Source of the DNA: Lysobacterales bacterium | GTDB lineage: Bacteria; Pseudomonadota; Gammaproteobacteria; Xanthomonadales; Xanthomonadaceae | Direction: 5' to 3' | DNA length: 11,519 bases | NCBI GenBank assembly: GCA_020442545.1 | Contig: JAGRJX010000062.1 | Span: 1 to 11,519, forward strand | Part shown: positions 1-7,720 of the stretch, in pieces | Layout: every line of letters starts with the position of its first letter | Position numbering within the stretch: position 1 is the stretch's first letter | Made by a program: the position numbers and the translations under genes | The notes under the pieces: generated by a model | Database searches by the model: none | Told to the model about the DNA's origin: nothing | The model's input: the letters and a program-made list of their open reading frames with translations, nothing else

Positions 1-440
1 ATACGCTGCAGCCGACGGCGCTCGTTCACGAAGCCTACCTGAAGCTGATCGGCGGCAAGCCCATCGACTGGCAGAACCGGGCACATTTCTTTGCCGTGTC
101 GGCACGGGTGATCCGCCAGATCCTGGTCGACAGTGGTCGCGCCCGCAGTGCGCAGCGGCGCGATGGCGGCGAACGGGTGGCGCTCAATACGGCGCTGGTG
201 GCCGACGATGGCGCCAGCGCCGGCGATGTCGACATCCTGGCGCTGGATCAGGCGCTGGAAGTGCTGGCCACAAGCCGTCCGGAGCAGGCTCGGGTGGTGG
301 AACTCCGCTACTTCGGCGGCCTTTCGGTGGAGGAGGTGGCTGAAGTCACCGGGCAGTCCACCGCCACCGTCGGCCGACACTGGCGGGCGGCGCGGGCATG
401 GCTGATGCTGCGCCTGCAAGACCATGATGAACGCCCATGA
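1..440 (+). CDS. ECF RNA polymerase sigma factor, kinase-associated type (5' end missing)
   Basis: This is the C-terminal 145 residues of an ECF sigma-70 factor; the start lies before the window and the first full codon is at base 3. The visible part opens in region 2 with TLQPTALVHEAYLKL, followed by a region around AHFFAVSARVIRQILVD typical of the Sig-70_X6-like (TIGR02999-type) family. It ends with a region 4 helix-turn-helix (LSVEEVAEVTGQSTATVGRHW, codons near 321-385) that would read the -35 element. The usual acidic DAED-like patch of region 2.2 is absent, and Q-P-T occupies its place. The stop codon overlaps the kinase start as ATGA, so the two are probably cotranscribed and translationally coupled. 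Family knowledge: kinase-linked ECFs such as Vibrio EcfP can be switched on by threonine phosphorylation. That this one works the same way is inference. The sigma factor identification itself is firm. Confidence 0.93.
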   Translation, partial: TLQPTALVHEAYLKLIGGKPIDWQNRAHFFAVSARVIRQILVDSGRARSAQRRDGGERVALNTALVADDGASAGDVDILALDQALEVLATSRPEQARVVELRYFGGLSVEEVAEVTGQSTATVGRHWRAARAWLMLRLQDHDERP

Positions 441-2770
441 ACACGCCGCGCCCGGTCGAGCTGCAGCTACGTGCGCTGGCCATTTTCGAAGGCAGTCTGG
501 AGCAACCCGAGGACGACCGCGACCACTGGATCGCCGCCCGATGCAATGGCGATGCGGCGCTGGCCGCCGAGGTCGAGCGACTTTGTGTGGCGGACCGCTC
601 CACCGGGTCCTTCCTTGAATCTCCGGCAATCACACCGCGTGACCATCGCGGCGAGCGATTTGGACCGTTCCTGCTGGAGGACGAACTCGGCGCCGGCGGC
701 ATGGGTCGGGTCTACCGTGCGCGCCGGGTTGACGACGGTTTCGAGCAGGAAGTGGCGATCAAGCTGTTCGACCATGGCTTCCGCGATGCCACTGCGCTGG
801 CCCGGTTCGACGCCGAACGACGCATCCTGGCACGGCTGGAACATCCCGGCATCGCACGGCTGATTGATGGCGGCACCGCCGGGGATGACACGCCGTGGGT
901 GGCGATGGAGCTGGTGCGTGGCGAGCCGATCACGCTTTACTGCGAGCGCCACCGGCTCGGTGTTGCGGAGCGCGTCGCCTTGATGATCCGCGTCTGCAAT
1001 GCGTTGGAGGCGGCGCACGAGCGCGGCGTCGTGCATCGCGACATCAAGCCGGGCAACGTGCTGGTCGACGAGCACGGCAAGCCGCGGGTGATCGACTTCG
1101 GCATCGCCAAGGTGCTGGACGCCAGTTTCCTCGAAGCCGAGCTGCCGGCCACGGCCACGCAGGCGGTGCCGCTGACGCCAGAATACGCCAGCCCGGAACA
1201 GGTGCGCGGCGAAATCGTGGGCACGGCCAGCGACGTGTACGGTCTCGGTATTCTGCTCTACGAACTGCTCACCGGCACTCGTCCCTATCGACTGACCAGC
1301 CCCAGTCCGCTGGAACTGGCCAGAACCGTCTGCCTGACCATTCCGCCGGATCCATCCGACCGGGTTGCCCGCGCCCGCCTGTCCGCCATGCAGGGATTGC
1401 CCGCCGTGCGCGAACTGCGTCGGCGTCTGCGCGGTGATCTCGACCGCATCGTGATGACGGCGTTGCGCAAAACGCCAAACGAACGCTACGCGTCGGCGGC
1501 CGGACTCGGGCGTGATCTCGAACGCCACCTCACCGGCCAGCCGGTCAGCGCACGCGGCGCCTCGCGCTGGTATCGACTGCGCTGTCTGGTGCAGCGCCAT
1601 CGATTCGCCAGTGCGGCAACCGCCGTCGCCATGTTGATTCTCGCTGCCGGCCTGATTGCGGTGTCGATCCAGGCTCGCCGCGTGCAGCACGAAGCCGAAC
1701 GGGCCGAAGCCGCGCGTGATTTTCTGGCCAGCCTGATTCTGCGCGCCGACCCGTTCGAGACCGCACCCGAGCCGACGCTGGCTGGCGCACTGCGCGCGTC
1801 GCTGCAGGACATCGGGCAGCGTTTCGCCGGCCAGCCGCAGCTCGAAGCCGATATGCGTTACGCCATTGGCTACGCTCTGCAGAACCTCGGTGACGCGGCA
1901 ACGGCGAGGCAGGAAATACAGCGTGCGCTTGCTTATCGCAACCGGCACGGTACGGCGCTGGAGCAGGCGGAAGCGCTGGACGGCCTAGGCCTCGTCGACT
2001 GGTGGGACAGCGACCTGGGCGCCGCCGAAGCGCGCCTCAAGGAAGCCCTGCAGCGCATCGAGGGCGACGACTCGCCAGAGGCGCAGAAGCTGCGCGTCGA
2101 GTCTCTGACCAATCTCGGTGCCATGCTGATCGATGCCGGCGATTTTCCGCGTAGCGTCGAATACAGCCGGCGGGCAGAACAGGCGGCGGAATCCGCCGGC
2201 GACATCGACATCGAGACCCGGGCGATGATCCAGGGCAACCTTGGCAATGCGCTCACCGAAATCGGAGGCCGTGAAGAAGAAGCGTTGGCAGCCTTCGCCC
2301 GCACCGAAGCGCTGCAGCGCGAAGCGACCGGCGAGATGCATCCCAACTTCGCCATCCTGCTCAACAACCGGGCCCTGGCCCTGCACGGCATGGGACGGCT
2401 GGACGAAGCCATCAAGGCTATGCGGCGGTCCGTCGATATCCGTCGAGCCACGCTGGGGCCGAAGCATCCGCAGACCGCCACCGCCCTGTTCAATCTGGCG
2501 GGTCTGCTGGTGGCGGCCAATCGCCCGGATGATGCCGAGCCGTTTGCGCGGGAGGCACTCCAGGTTGCCGAAGGTGGCTATGAGGCGGGCCATCCACGCA
2601 TCGGCAAGGCGCACGAGATGCTGGGCCGCGTGTTGGCCGCGCAGGGGCATGTGCAGCAGGCGCGCGATCAGCTGGAGAAATCGCTGTCGATCTACCGCAA
2701 CGCGACCGACGTGGATCCCGCCTGGGCGACGCGGGCACAGTCCATCCTCGACGGGCTACCCGCGCGGTAG
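437..2770 (+). CDS. Transmembrane serine/threonine protein kinase with C-terminal TPR domain
   Basis: A 777-residue Hanks-type kinase. Residues 1-73 form a helical leader common in ECF-linked kinases. The catalytic domain spans about 75-365 with all key elements: glycine loop GAGGMG (85-90), VAIK lysine K109, HRDIKPGN (D202, K204, N207), DFG (220-222), an APE-like SPE (252-254) and SDVYGLG (D266). It should therefore be active. One membrane helix follows at about 390-412. The rest (about 420-770) is a run of tetratricopeptide repeats, with segments such as HPQTATALFNLAGLL, and would sit in the periplasm if the kinase domain is cytoplasmic. Likely role: the TPR part senses or binds a protein ligand, and the kinase part phosphorylates cytoplasmic targets, plausibly the sigma factor encoded immediately upstream with a 4-bp overlap. 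The ATG at 437 is favoured by that overlap. Ligand and substrate are unknown. Confidence 0.95.
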   Translation: MNTPRPVELQLRALAIFEGSLEQPEDDRDHWIAARCNGDAALAAEVERLCVADRSTGSFLESPAITPRDHRGERFGPFLLEDELGAGGMGRVYRARRVDDGFEQEVAIKLFDHGFRDATALARFDAERRILARLEHPGIARLIDGGTAGDDTPWVAMELVRGEPITLYCERHRLGVAERVALMIRVCNALEAAHERGVVHRDIKPGNVLVDEHGKPRVIDFGIAKVLDASFLEAELPATATQAVPLTPEYASPEQVRGEIVGTASDVYGLGILLYELLTGTRPYRLTSPSPLELARTVCLTIPPDPSDRVARARLSAMQGLPAVRELRRRLRGDLDRIVMTALRKTPNERYASAAGLGRDLERHLTGQPVSARGASRWYRLRCLVQRHRFASAATAVAMLILAAGLIAVSIQARRVQHEAERAEAARDFLASLILRADPFETAPEPTLAGALRASLQDIGQRFAGQPQLEADMRYAIGYALQNLGDAATARQEIQRALAYRNRHGTALEQAEALDGLGLVDWWDSDLGAAEARLKEALQRIEGDDSPEAQKLRVESLTNLGAMLIDAGDFPRSVEYSRRAEQAAESAGDIDIETRAMIQGNLGNALTEIGGREEEALAAFARTEALQREATGEMHPNFAILLNNRALALHGMGRLDEAIKAMRRSVDIRRATLGPKHPQTATALFNLAGLLVAANRPDDAEPFAREALQVAEGGYEAGHPRIGKAHEMLGRVLAAQGHVQQARDQLEKSLSIYRNATDVDPAWATRAQSILDGLPAR

Positions 2771-2779
2771 CCGCGCCGA

Positions 2780-2820
2780 CCTGAACACTACGTGGTCAGG
2801 CGGTTGGCGGGCCCTGCCCG
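2780..2820. terminator. Two hairpins in the convergent kinase / S10 peptidase gap
   Basis: The 52-bp gap between two genes that end facing each other holds two adjacent inverted repeats. The first (2780-2800) has arms CCTGA/TCAGG plus inner CAC/GTG, separated by one A-G mismatch, with a 3-base loop. The second (2808-2820) has perfect arms CGGGC/GCCCG with loop CCT. The location suits bidirectional termination, but neither hairpin is followed by a T-run on either strand, so intrinsic termination is uncertain. Confidence 0.35.
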
Positions 2821-2822
2821 TA

Positions 2823-4316
2823 TCAGCGACCGCGCACGATTGCCTTCACGTCTGCGCGCAGGGCCGCCAGGCTGTCCGGGCGCGAATAGAACATGTGTCC
2901 GCCGGGATAGTTCTTCACCGCAACGCGGCTGCGATCACCCATGTCCGGCATCTGGTCGACAATCAGGATCGAGCTCATGAACGGGCAGGACAGGTCGTTC
3001 CAGCCGTGGGCGATCAGCACCTTGAGGTTGCTGTCGTTGGCCACCGCCTTGCGCAACTCCGGCACCGAGCCGTGGTCGGCGCTGTCGTCGCGATGCCAGA
3101 GGCGATTCACTTCGTAGCTCAACGCGTTGTAGCGGGCATCGATTTTCCAGCCCACGGTGCGGGTGACGAAGTCGACCATCGCCGTGGTGGTCGGCGCAAT
3201 GATCGCGTTCAGCAGCGGATCGCTGCCGCGCTGGCGTGAGGATTGCGGGAACGGATCCCAGGCGGTGACGTTGGAGTCGTAGATGCTGCCGAGCTTGCCC
3301 TGGTCGCGATGCACTTCGCGCAGGTAGGCGCCGGAGTCGATGCGGCCGCCGGCATAGCGCACGAACTTCGGATCGAGGCCGGTCATCTCGGTGACTTTGG
3401 CGATCATGGCGTCGCGCGCGGCCGGATCGCTGTTGCCCAGCAGCAGCGCGTGCGCGTAGTCGCCGCGCGTGTAGTCGATCACCTCGCGCATGTGCGCCTC
3501 GTCCAGCATACCTTTCCGCTCGTAGTTGGCGGCAACAATGGACGGCAGCGAGATCATCCACGGCAGCGGCGACACATCGCCATCGCGGTAGTTGCCGGGG
3601 TCGAGATACGGCGACACCAGCACCACGCCGTTCATCGCCACGCCGAGGCGGGTCTGCAGGTATTCGGTGATGCGTGGACCGCGGAAGCCGCCGTAACTTT
3701 CACCGGCCAAATACTTGCGCGAGGTCAGTCGGCCGTTCTTCACCAGCCAGTCGTAGATGATTCGCGACAGGTATTCGATGTCGGCGTCGGTGCTGTAGAA
3801 CTGCTTGGTCGCTTCCTTGTCGTCGACCAGCGCGCGGCTGAAGCCGGTGCCGACCGGATCGATGAACACCAGATCGGTGAAGTCCAGCCAGCTGCCCGGA
3901 TTGTCGTGCAACGCGGCGTCGTCGGACGGATTGCTGCCGTCCTCGCCGAAGTTCAGGCGCTTGGGGCCGATGGCGCCGAAGTTGAGATACACCGAGGACG
4001 CGCCCGGTCCGCCGTTGAGCGCGAAGGTCACCGGCCGCGAGCGGTCATTGCCGATGGTGTACTCGGTGTAGACCACCTCTGCGCTGATCCTGCCCTTGTC
4101 GTCACGCACCGGGAGGTGGCCGACTTTCGCCGTATAGTTGATGCGCTGCCCGCCGATCTGCGCGCTCTGCGACACGCTGGCATCGTCCGGTAGCGGCGGC
4201 AGCTGCTTTCCTGTGGCGGCGTCCTTGTTTTCCGCGTCGGCAGCGAAAACCGCACCACCGGGTAGTGTCAGCGCGGCGAGAAGACAGGTGGCAGCGAACA
4301 GGCGGAACAGGGTCAT
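2823..4316 (-). CDS. Exported S10 family serine carboxypeptidase-like peptidase
   Basis: A 497-residue alpha/beta-hydrolase of peptidase family S10, which removes C-terminal residues from peptides. Residues 1 to about 25 are a Sec signal peptide (hydrophobic LFAATCLLAALTLPGGAVFA), so it acts in the periplasm or outside the cell. Diagnostic motifs are the oxyanion-hole segment NGGPGASS (101-108), FIDPVGTGFSRA (151-162), nucleophile elbow GESYGG with Ser207, HGWND with Asp441, and PGGHMFY with His474, giving a complete Ser-Asp-His triad. The ATG at 4316 was chosen because GGGAG lies 8 nt upstream and a signal peptide follows at once; a longer reading frame to 4442 lacks both. It is divergently arranged with a secreted amidohydrolase, which suggests shared control and joint peptide degradation. 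Specificity cannot be read from sequence; bacterial members are poorly characterised. Confidence 0.93.
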   Translation of the reverse strand: MTLFRLFAATCLLAALTLPGGAVFAADAENKDAATGKQLPPLPDDASVSQSAQIGGQRINYTAKVGHLPVRDDKGRISAEVVYTEYTIGNDRSRPVTFALNGGPGASSVYLNFGAIGPKRLNFGEDGSNPSDDAALHDNPGSWLDFTDLVFIDPVGTGFSRALVDDKEATKQFYSTDADIEYLSRIIYDWLVKNGRLTSRKYLAGESYGGFRGPRITEYLQTRLGVAMNGVVLVSPYLDPGNYRDGDVSPLPWMISLPSIVAANYERKGMLDEAHMREVIDYTRGDYAHALLLGNSDPAARDAMIAKVTEMTGLDPKFVRYAGGRIDSGAYLREVHRDQGKLGSIYDSNVTAWDPFPQSSRQRGSDPLLNAIIAPTTTAMVDFVTRTVGWKIDARYNALSYEVNRLWHRDDSADHGSVPELRKAVANDSNLKVLIAHGWNDLSCPFMSSILIVDQMPDMGDRSRVAVKNYPGGHMFYSRPDSLAALRADVKAIVRGR

Positions 4317-4488
4317 GACGCATTCTCCCGAGGCAGGCGGTAGCGAAGCAGGTAACTGGACAAGACTATACTTCGCCGCTACCGATGCACTGTGCCATCG
4401 GTCCCGAAGCCAGTGCGGCATCCGCCGTTGAGCAGACCGCATGGCGTGTCGCTACACTGCAGCCTGGATTTCGGGAGGGAGATCCCAG
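4317..4488. promoter_or_regulatory. Divergent promoter region for the S10 peptidase and amidohydrolase genes
   Basis: This 172-bp gap separates the start codons of two divergent genes and must carry both promoters. On the minus strand TATAGT (plus positions 4365-4370) is a good -10 candidate about 50 bp before the peptidase ATG, though no convincing -35 sits at 16-18 bp. On the plus strand TTGAGC (4428-4433) and TACACT (4453-4458) could form a promoter, but the 19-bp spacer is long. The region is less GC-rich around these sites. No clear operator palindrome was found. Confidence 0.4.
4473..4480 (+). promoter_or_regulatory. Ribosome binding site deciding the amidohydrolase start
   Basis: GGGAGGGA lies 8 nt before the ATG at 4489. 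The reading frame stays open upstream to an ATG at 4441, but that ATG has no comparable site and would put 16 polar and mixed residues ahead of the signal peptide. Confidence 0.7.
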
Positions 4489-5829
4489 ATGAACCGTGTT
4501 GCTTTTGGCGTGTTGGCCGCGCTGCTGTCGTTGACGCAGGTGGCGCAGGCTGCCGAAACAATGAAGTCACCTGGCACCGATGCGGTGCTGCTGCGCGCCG
4601 CGCACCTGTTCGATGGCGCCAGCGGCAAGCTGGTGTCGCCGGGTTCGGTGCTGGTGCAGGGAGGCAAGATCACTGCGGTGAACGCCAGGGTTGAACTGGC
4701 CGAAGGCACGCGCGTGATCGACCTTGGCGATGCCACGCTGCTGCCCGGCTATATTGACGCGCACACCCACCTCACCTTCGATTACAGCGAGGACTGGGGC
4801 AAGGCGTTCTACGAGGGCATGCTGCGCTTCCCGGCCGAAGACGCATTGCACGCCGCGCACAACGCCAAACTCACCGTGGAAGCCGGTGTGACCACCGTGC
4901 GCAACGTGGGTGCCGGTGACTTCGTCGACATCGCTCTGCGCAACGCCATCAACCAGGGTCTGGTCGAAGGCCCGCGCATGCTCACTGCCGCGCACGCCAT
5001 CGGCTCGACCGGCGGGCATTGCGATAGCTCGCCGATTCCACCGGATCGCGTCGCCTTGTCCGGCCCGCTGGAAGGCGTCTGCGACGGGGCCGACGAATGC
5101 CGCAAGGCGGTCCGCTTGCAGATGAAATACGGCGCCGACGTCATCAAGATCTGCGCCAGTGGTGGCGTGCTGTCGGAATCCGATCCGGTGGACGTGCCAC
5201 AGCTGACACCCGACGAACTCAAGGCCATCATCGGTGAAGCCCACACCTGGGGCCGCAAGGTGGCGGCGCACAGCCATGGCGATCTCGCCGCGCGCATGGC
5301 CGTGGAGGCCGGCGTCGACTCCATCGAGCACGGCAGCTTTCTCAGCGATGACACCCTGCGGCTGATGATGTCCCGGGGCACCTATCTCGTGCCGACACGC
5401 GTCACGGTGACCTGGCTCGACAAGCTCCTCGACCGGTTCCCGCCGAAGGTCCGGGCCAAGGCCGAAGCGGCCAAGGCCGGTCACGCCGACGCGATGAAGC
5501 GTGCCTTCGCCATCGGCGTTCCGATTGCCATGGGCACCGACGCCGCGGTCTATCCTCACGGGTTTAATGCCCGCGAATTCGGCGACTATGTCGATCTCGG
5601 CCTGACGCCCGCACAGGCGTTGATGACCAGCAGCCAGGGCGCTGCGAAGCTCCTTGGCGTCGACAAGGAAACCGGGACGCTGGAAGCCGGCAAGGCTGCC
5701 GACATCGTCGCCGTCCCCGGCAACGTGCTGCAGGATATTCGCGCCACCGAGCGCCCGCTGCTGGTGATGAAGCAGGGACGTATCAGCCTGGATCGCCGAG
5801 GGTCGGCGCCTGTGGCAAACGGCAACTGA
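4489..5829 (+). CDS. Exported metal-dependent amidohydrolase (Xaa-Pro/Xaa-Arg dipeptidase-like)
   Basis: A 446-residue amidohydrolase-superfamily enzyme (COG1228-like, related to imidazolonepropionase and prolidase-type members). A signal peptide occupies about residues 1-21 (VAFGVLAALLSLTQVAQA), so it is exported. The TIM-barrel metal ligands are visible: DAHTH (His92, His94), a lysine in VIKICASGG (Lys220) suited to carboxylation, HSHG (His261/263), SIEHGS (His281) and GTDAA (Asp351). This set fits a binuclear metal site. Characterised relatives such as Caulobacter Cc2672 cleave dipeptides with C-terminal Arg or Lys, and others act on Xaa-Pro. Which substrate applies here is not visible; a broad dipeptidase role is the best guess. 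Its divergent partner is an exported S10 peptidase, consistent with stepwise breakdown of peptides outside the cytoplasm. The start at 4489 is supported by a strong Shine-Dalgarno site. Confidence 0.9.
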   Translation: MNRVAFGVLAALLSLTQVAQAAETMKSPGTDAVLLRAAHLFDGASGKLVSPGSVLVQGGKITAVNARVELAEGTRVIDLGDATLLPGYIDAHTHLTFDYSEDWGKAFYEGMLRFPAEDALHAAHNAKLTVEAGVTTVRNVGAGDFVDIALRNAINQGLVEGPRMLTAAHAIGSTGGHCDSSPIPPDRVALSGPLEGVCDGADECRKAVRLQMKYGADVIKICASGGVLSESDPVDVPQLTPDELKAIIGEAHTWGRKVAAHSHGDLAARMAVEAGVDSIEHGSFLSDDTLRLMMSRGTYLVPTRVTVTWLDKLLDRFPPKVRAKAEAAKAGHADAMKRAFAIGVPIAMGTDAAVYPHGFNAREFGDYVDLGLTPAQALMTSSQGAAKLLGVDKETGTLEAGKAADIVAVPGNVLQDIRATERPLLVMKQGRISLDRRGSAPVANGN

Positions 5830-5837
5830 GCCAGGTG

Positions 5838-5852
5838 CCGCCCGTCAGGCGG
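5838..5852. terminator. Short hairpin just after the amidohydrolase stop
   Basis: Perfect arms CCGCC/GGCGG around a 5-base loop begin 9 bp after the stop codon. A second hairpin (5917-5931, CCTGGG/CCCGGG with one G-T wobble and loop TTT) lies near the end of the opposing membrane-protein gene. Position in a convergent gap supports termination, but there is no T-run. Confidence 0.3.
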
Positions 5853-5958
5853 ACTTCATCGCAGCGGCCCGTCTTCCGGCACACAAGGCGGCGTGGCGGC
5901 AGCGGCGGATTGGCGGCCTGGGTTTCCCGGGTGTTGCGGGCATGGCGGACGGGGTTGT

Positions 5959-7587
5959 TTACCGCGCATCCTCGACCAGAGCCGACCCGTCCCAACGCAA
6001 CAGGTGGACACCGCCCAGCTGGCGTGCCTCGTGGGCAGACAGGCGGTCAGGGAAGTGCACCTGGATGCGCCCATTCATGATGGCCCGCGATGCCAGCTTC
6101 AGGCCGCGCACCCGCTCCGGGATGCCGGCAACCGGTCGTGCGGCCACGCCGGCTGGAAGCCGGCTGACGCGCGGGCTTGTCAGCGCGAGCAGGGTCAGGC
6201 TGCTGCTCACGACCAGGCAGTCGAAGCGTGGATCGCCAGGCGGCAGCTGGGCCTTGGCAATGCTGTCCGCGTACAGCGACACGTCCTGCTCGTCCTCGGG
6301 AATGTCTTCGATGTACAGCATGCAGCCCGGTTGGTAGCGCGATGCTCGAATCGCCTCGCCGATGGCGGTCGCCAGCTGCTGCTTGATCGGCGTGACCGAC
6401 ACGCGACGCCAGGCCACCGCGGCGTTCCAGGCCGGCAGCGCAAGCAGCACGACGACAACCAGCATGATGCTCGCCGGAATCCACCGCAGGCCCGCCGATG
6501 TCCACCGGATCGGTACGCTGCCGATGATGAGGCCGGCAAGCGCAAGATAGAAAAAGCGCATGTTGCTGGACAAGCCGAGCGGATCGGGCGAAACCAGCAT
6601 CACGGCGGTAACCGGACTCTGCAGCAGCGCAGGGAACACCACCAGCGCAAGCCCGGCCACCAGCGCCAGGCGATGTTCCGTCATCGCCGCAGGCTGACTG
6701 GCATTCCAGGCCGAGAGGACCAAAACGACCAGCAGCAGGACACCGGCCAGAAGGGTGATCAGCATCCCCGGGTTGCTGCCGATCAAGGCCATCGGCAGGC
6801 TGTGTATCCATGCGCTGCCGCCGGTCAGCACGCTCTGCGACAGGGTCAGCGCCGAACCCGTACGATCCACGCCGCTGCTGCCGAAAATCAACCAGCGCAT
6901 CGCCAGCGCAGCAGCGAAGGGCAGCGTCGCCGCCAGCGCGACCGCAACCCGTTCGCCGCGAGGGCGTCCTTTGCCGGCAAGCCAGACCCACGCCAGGGCG
7001 GCGGGCAGGACCGCCAGCGCGACTTCCTTGGCGCCAGCGGCCCAGGCGGCGGAAAGCAGCACCAGCAGCAGCGCTCCGCGCCGCCCGCATCGCCAGGCAT
7101 CCAGCGAAAGCAGAAGCAGCAGGGTGCCGTTGACGGCGATCAGGTCGAAGCGGTCCGCCAGCCAAAGCACCGTGCCGGACGCAATCGGATGCAGCGCATA
7201 CACGAGGCCGAGCAAGGCGGCCCGCCACGGTGTGGCTCCGAGGCGAAGCAGCAACAGCGCGAGCAGCGCGGCATTCGAGCCGTGCAGGAGGAACTGCACG
7301 GCGTATTGCGGAAGCGCAGTCCAACCAAACAACTGGATCACCAGGTGCCACACCAGCATGCCGTTCGGACGGTAGGAATAGGTTGCGGTGTGATCAGTGA
7401 AAAAATAGTCCCAACCCGATCCGCCGTGGCGTGCCAGTGCCAGGATGGCCCAGTCGTCCGCCATGAAACCGGCACCCAGCGCCGGCGCAAACGCCACGCC
7501 CACCGCCACAAACGGCAGCAGCACCGCGAGCCGGCGCTCCCAGGGGCTGTTGCCAACAGCGCTGGCAGTGTGGATGTTCGTATTCAT
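5959..7587 (-). CDS. Polytopic membrane protein, putative GT-C (TMTC/GT39-like) glycosyltransferase
   Basis: A 542-residue integral membrane protein with roughly ten hydrophobic helices (for example about 20-40, 95-115, 122-137, 170-200, 213-235, 274-294, 306-322, 345-360, 372-390) and a soluble C-terminal segment of about 150 residues (395-542). The loop after the first helix carries ADDW (Asp44, Asp45), where GT-C enzymes place a catalytic or metal-binding acidic pair. YSYRPNG (70-76) and ALHPIASGTVLWLADRFDL (131-149) resemble the YRP and ALHP...R.DL signatures of TMTC-type and related polyprenyl-phosphate-sugar-dependent transferases. Such enzymes move a sugar from a lipid carrier to a protein or glycan on the outer face of the inner membrane. 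Donor and acceptor are unknown. The gene stands alone between unrelated genes. No good Shine-Dalgarno site precedes the ATG at 7587. The membrane topology is certain; the enzymatic call is moderate. Confidence 0.65.
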   Translation of the reverse strand: MNTNIHTASAVGNSPWERRLAVLLPFVAVGVAFAPALGAGFMADDWAILALARHGGSGWDYFFTDHTATYSYRPNGMLVWHLVIQLFGWTALPQYAVQFLLHGSNAALLALLLLRLGATPWRAALLGLVYALHPIASGTVLWLADRFDLIAVNGTLLLLLSLDAWRCGRRGALLLVLLSAAWAAGAKEVALAVLPAALAWVWLAGKGRPRGERVAVALAATLPFAAALAMRWLIFGSSGVDRTGSALTLSQSVLTGGSAWIHSLPMALIGSNPGMLITLLAGVLLLVVLVLSAWNASQPAAMTEHRLALVAGLALVVFPALLQSPVTAVMLVSPDPLGLSSNMRFFYLALAGLIIGSVPIRWTSAGLRWIPASIMLVVVVLLALPAWNAAVAWRRVSVTPIKQQLATAIGEAIRASRYQPGCMLYIEDIPEDEQDVSLYADSIAKAQLPPGDPRFDCLVVSSSLTLLALTSPRVSRLPAGVAARPVAGIPERVRGLKLASRAIMNGRIQVHFPDRLSAHEARQLGGVHLLRWDGSALVEDAR

Positions 7588-7720
7588 GAGAACCGGATGT
7601 CAGGCAGCAGCCCGATTCTAGCCGCCCATGGATGCGACGGGGTTCTTGCCGATCGCCGGCGGCATCCGCGCCGCAGCGGATCAACGATGCCCGGCAAGCG
7701 GCGGCATCCGCTGGGCGATG

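Noticed and set aside
467..1948. 493-codon minus-strand open frame inside the kinase gene
   Set aside because: It is antisense to an intact kinase domain and shows no recognisable motif; it is a codon-bias shadow.
3243..4193. 316-codon plus-strand frame inside the S10 peptidase gene
   Set aside because: It is antisense to a gene with a complete catalytic triad; the translated product is His/Val/Ala-biased and has no known domain.
4317..4442. N-terminal extension of the S10 peptidase to 539 residues
   Set aside because: The extra 42 residues precede a proper signal peptide and overlap the promoter region; the ATG at 4316 has a good ribosome site.
4567..5559. 330-codon minus-strand frame inside the amidohydrolase gene
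   Set aside because: It is a shadow of a gene with all metal ligands in place.
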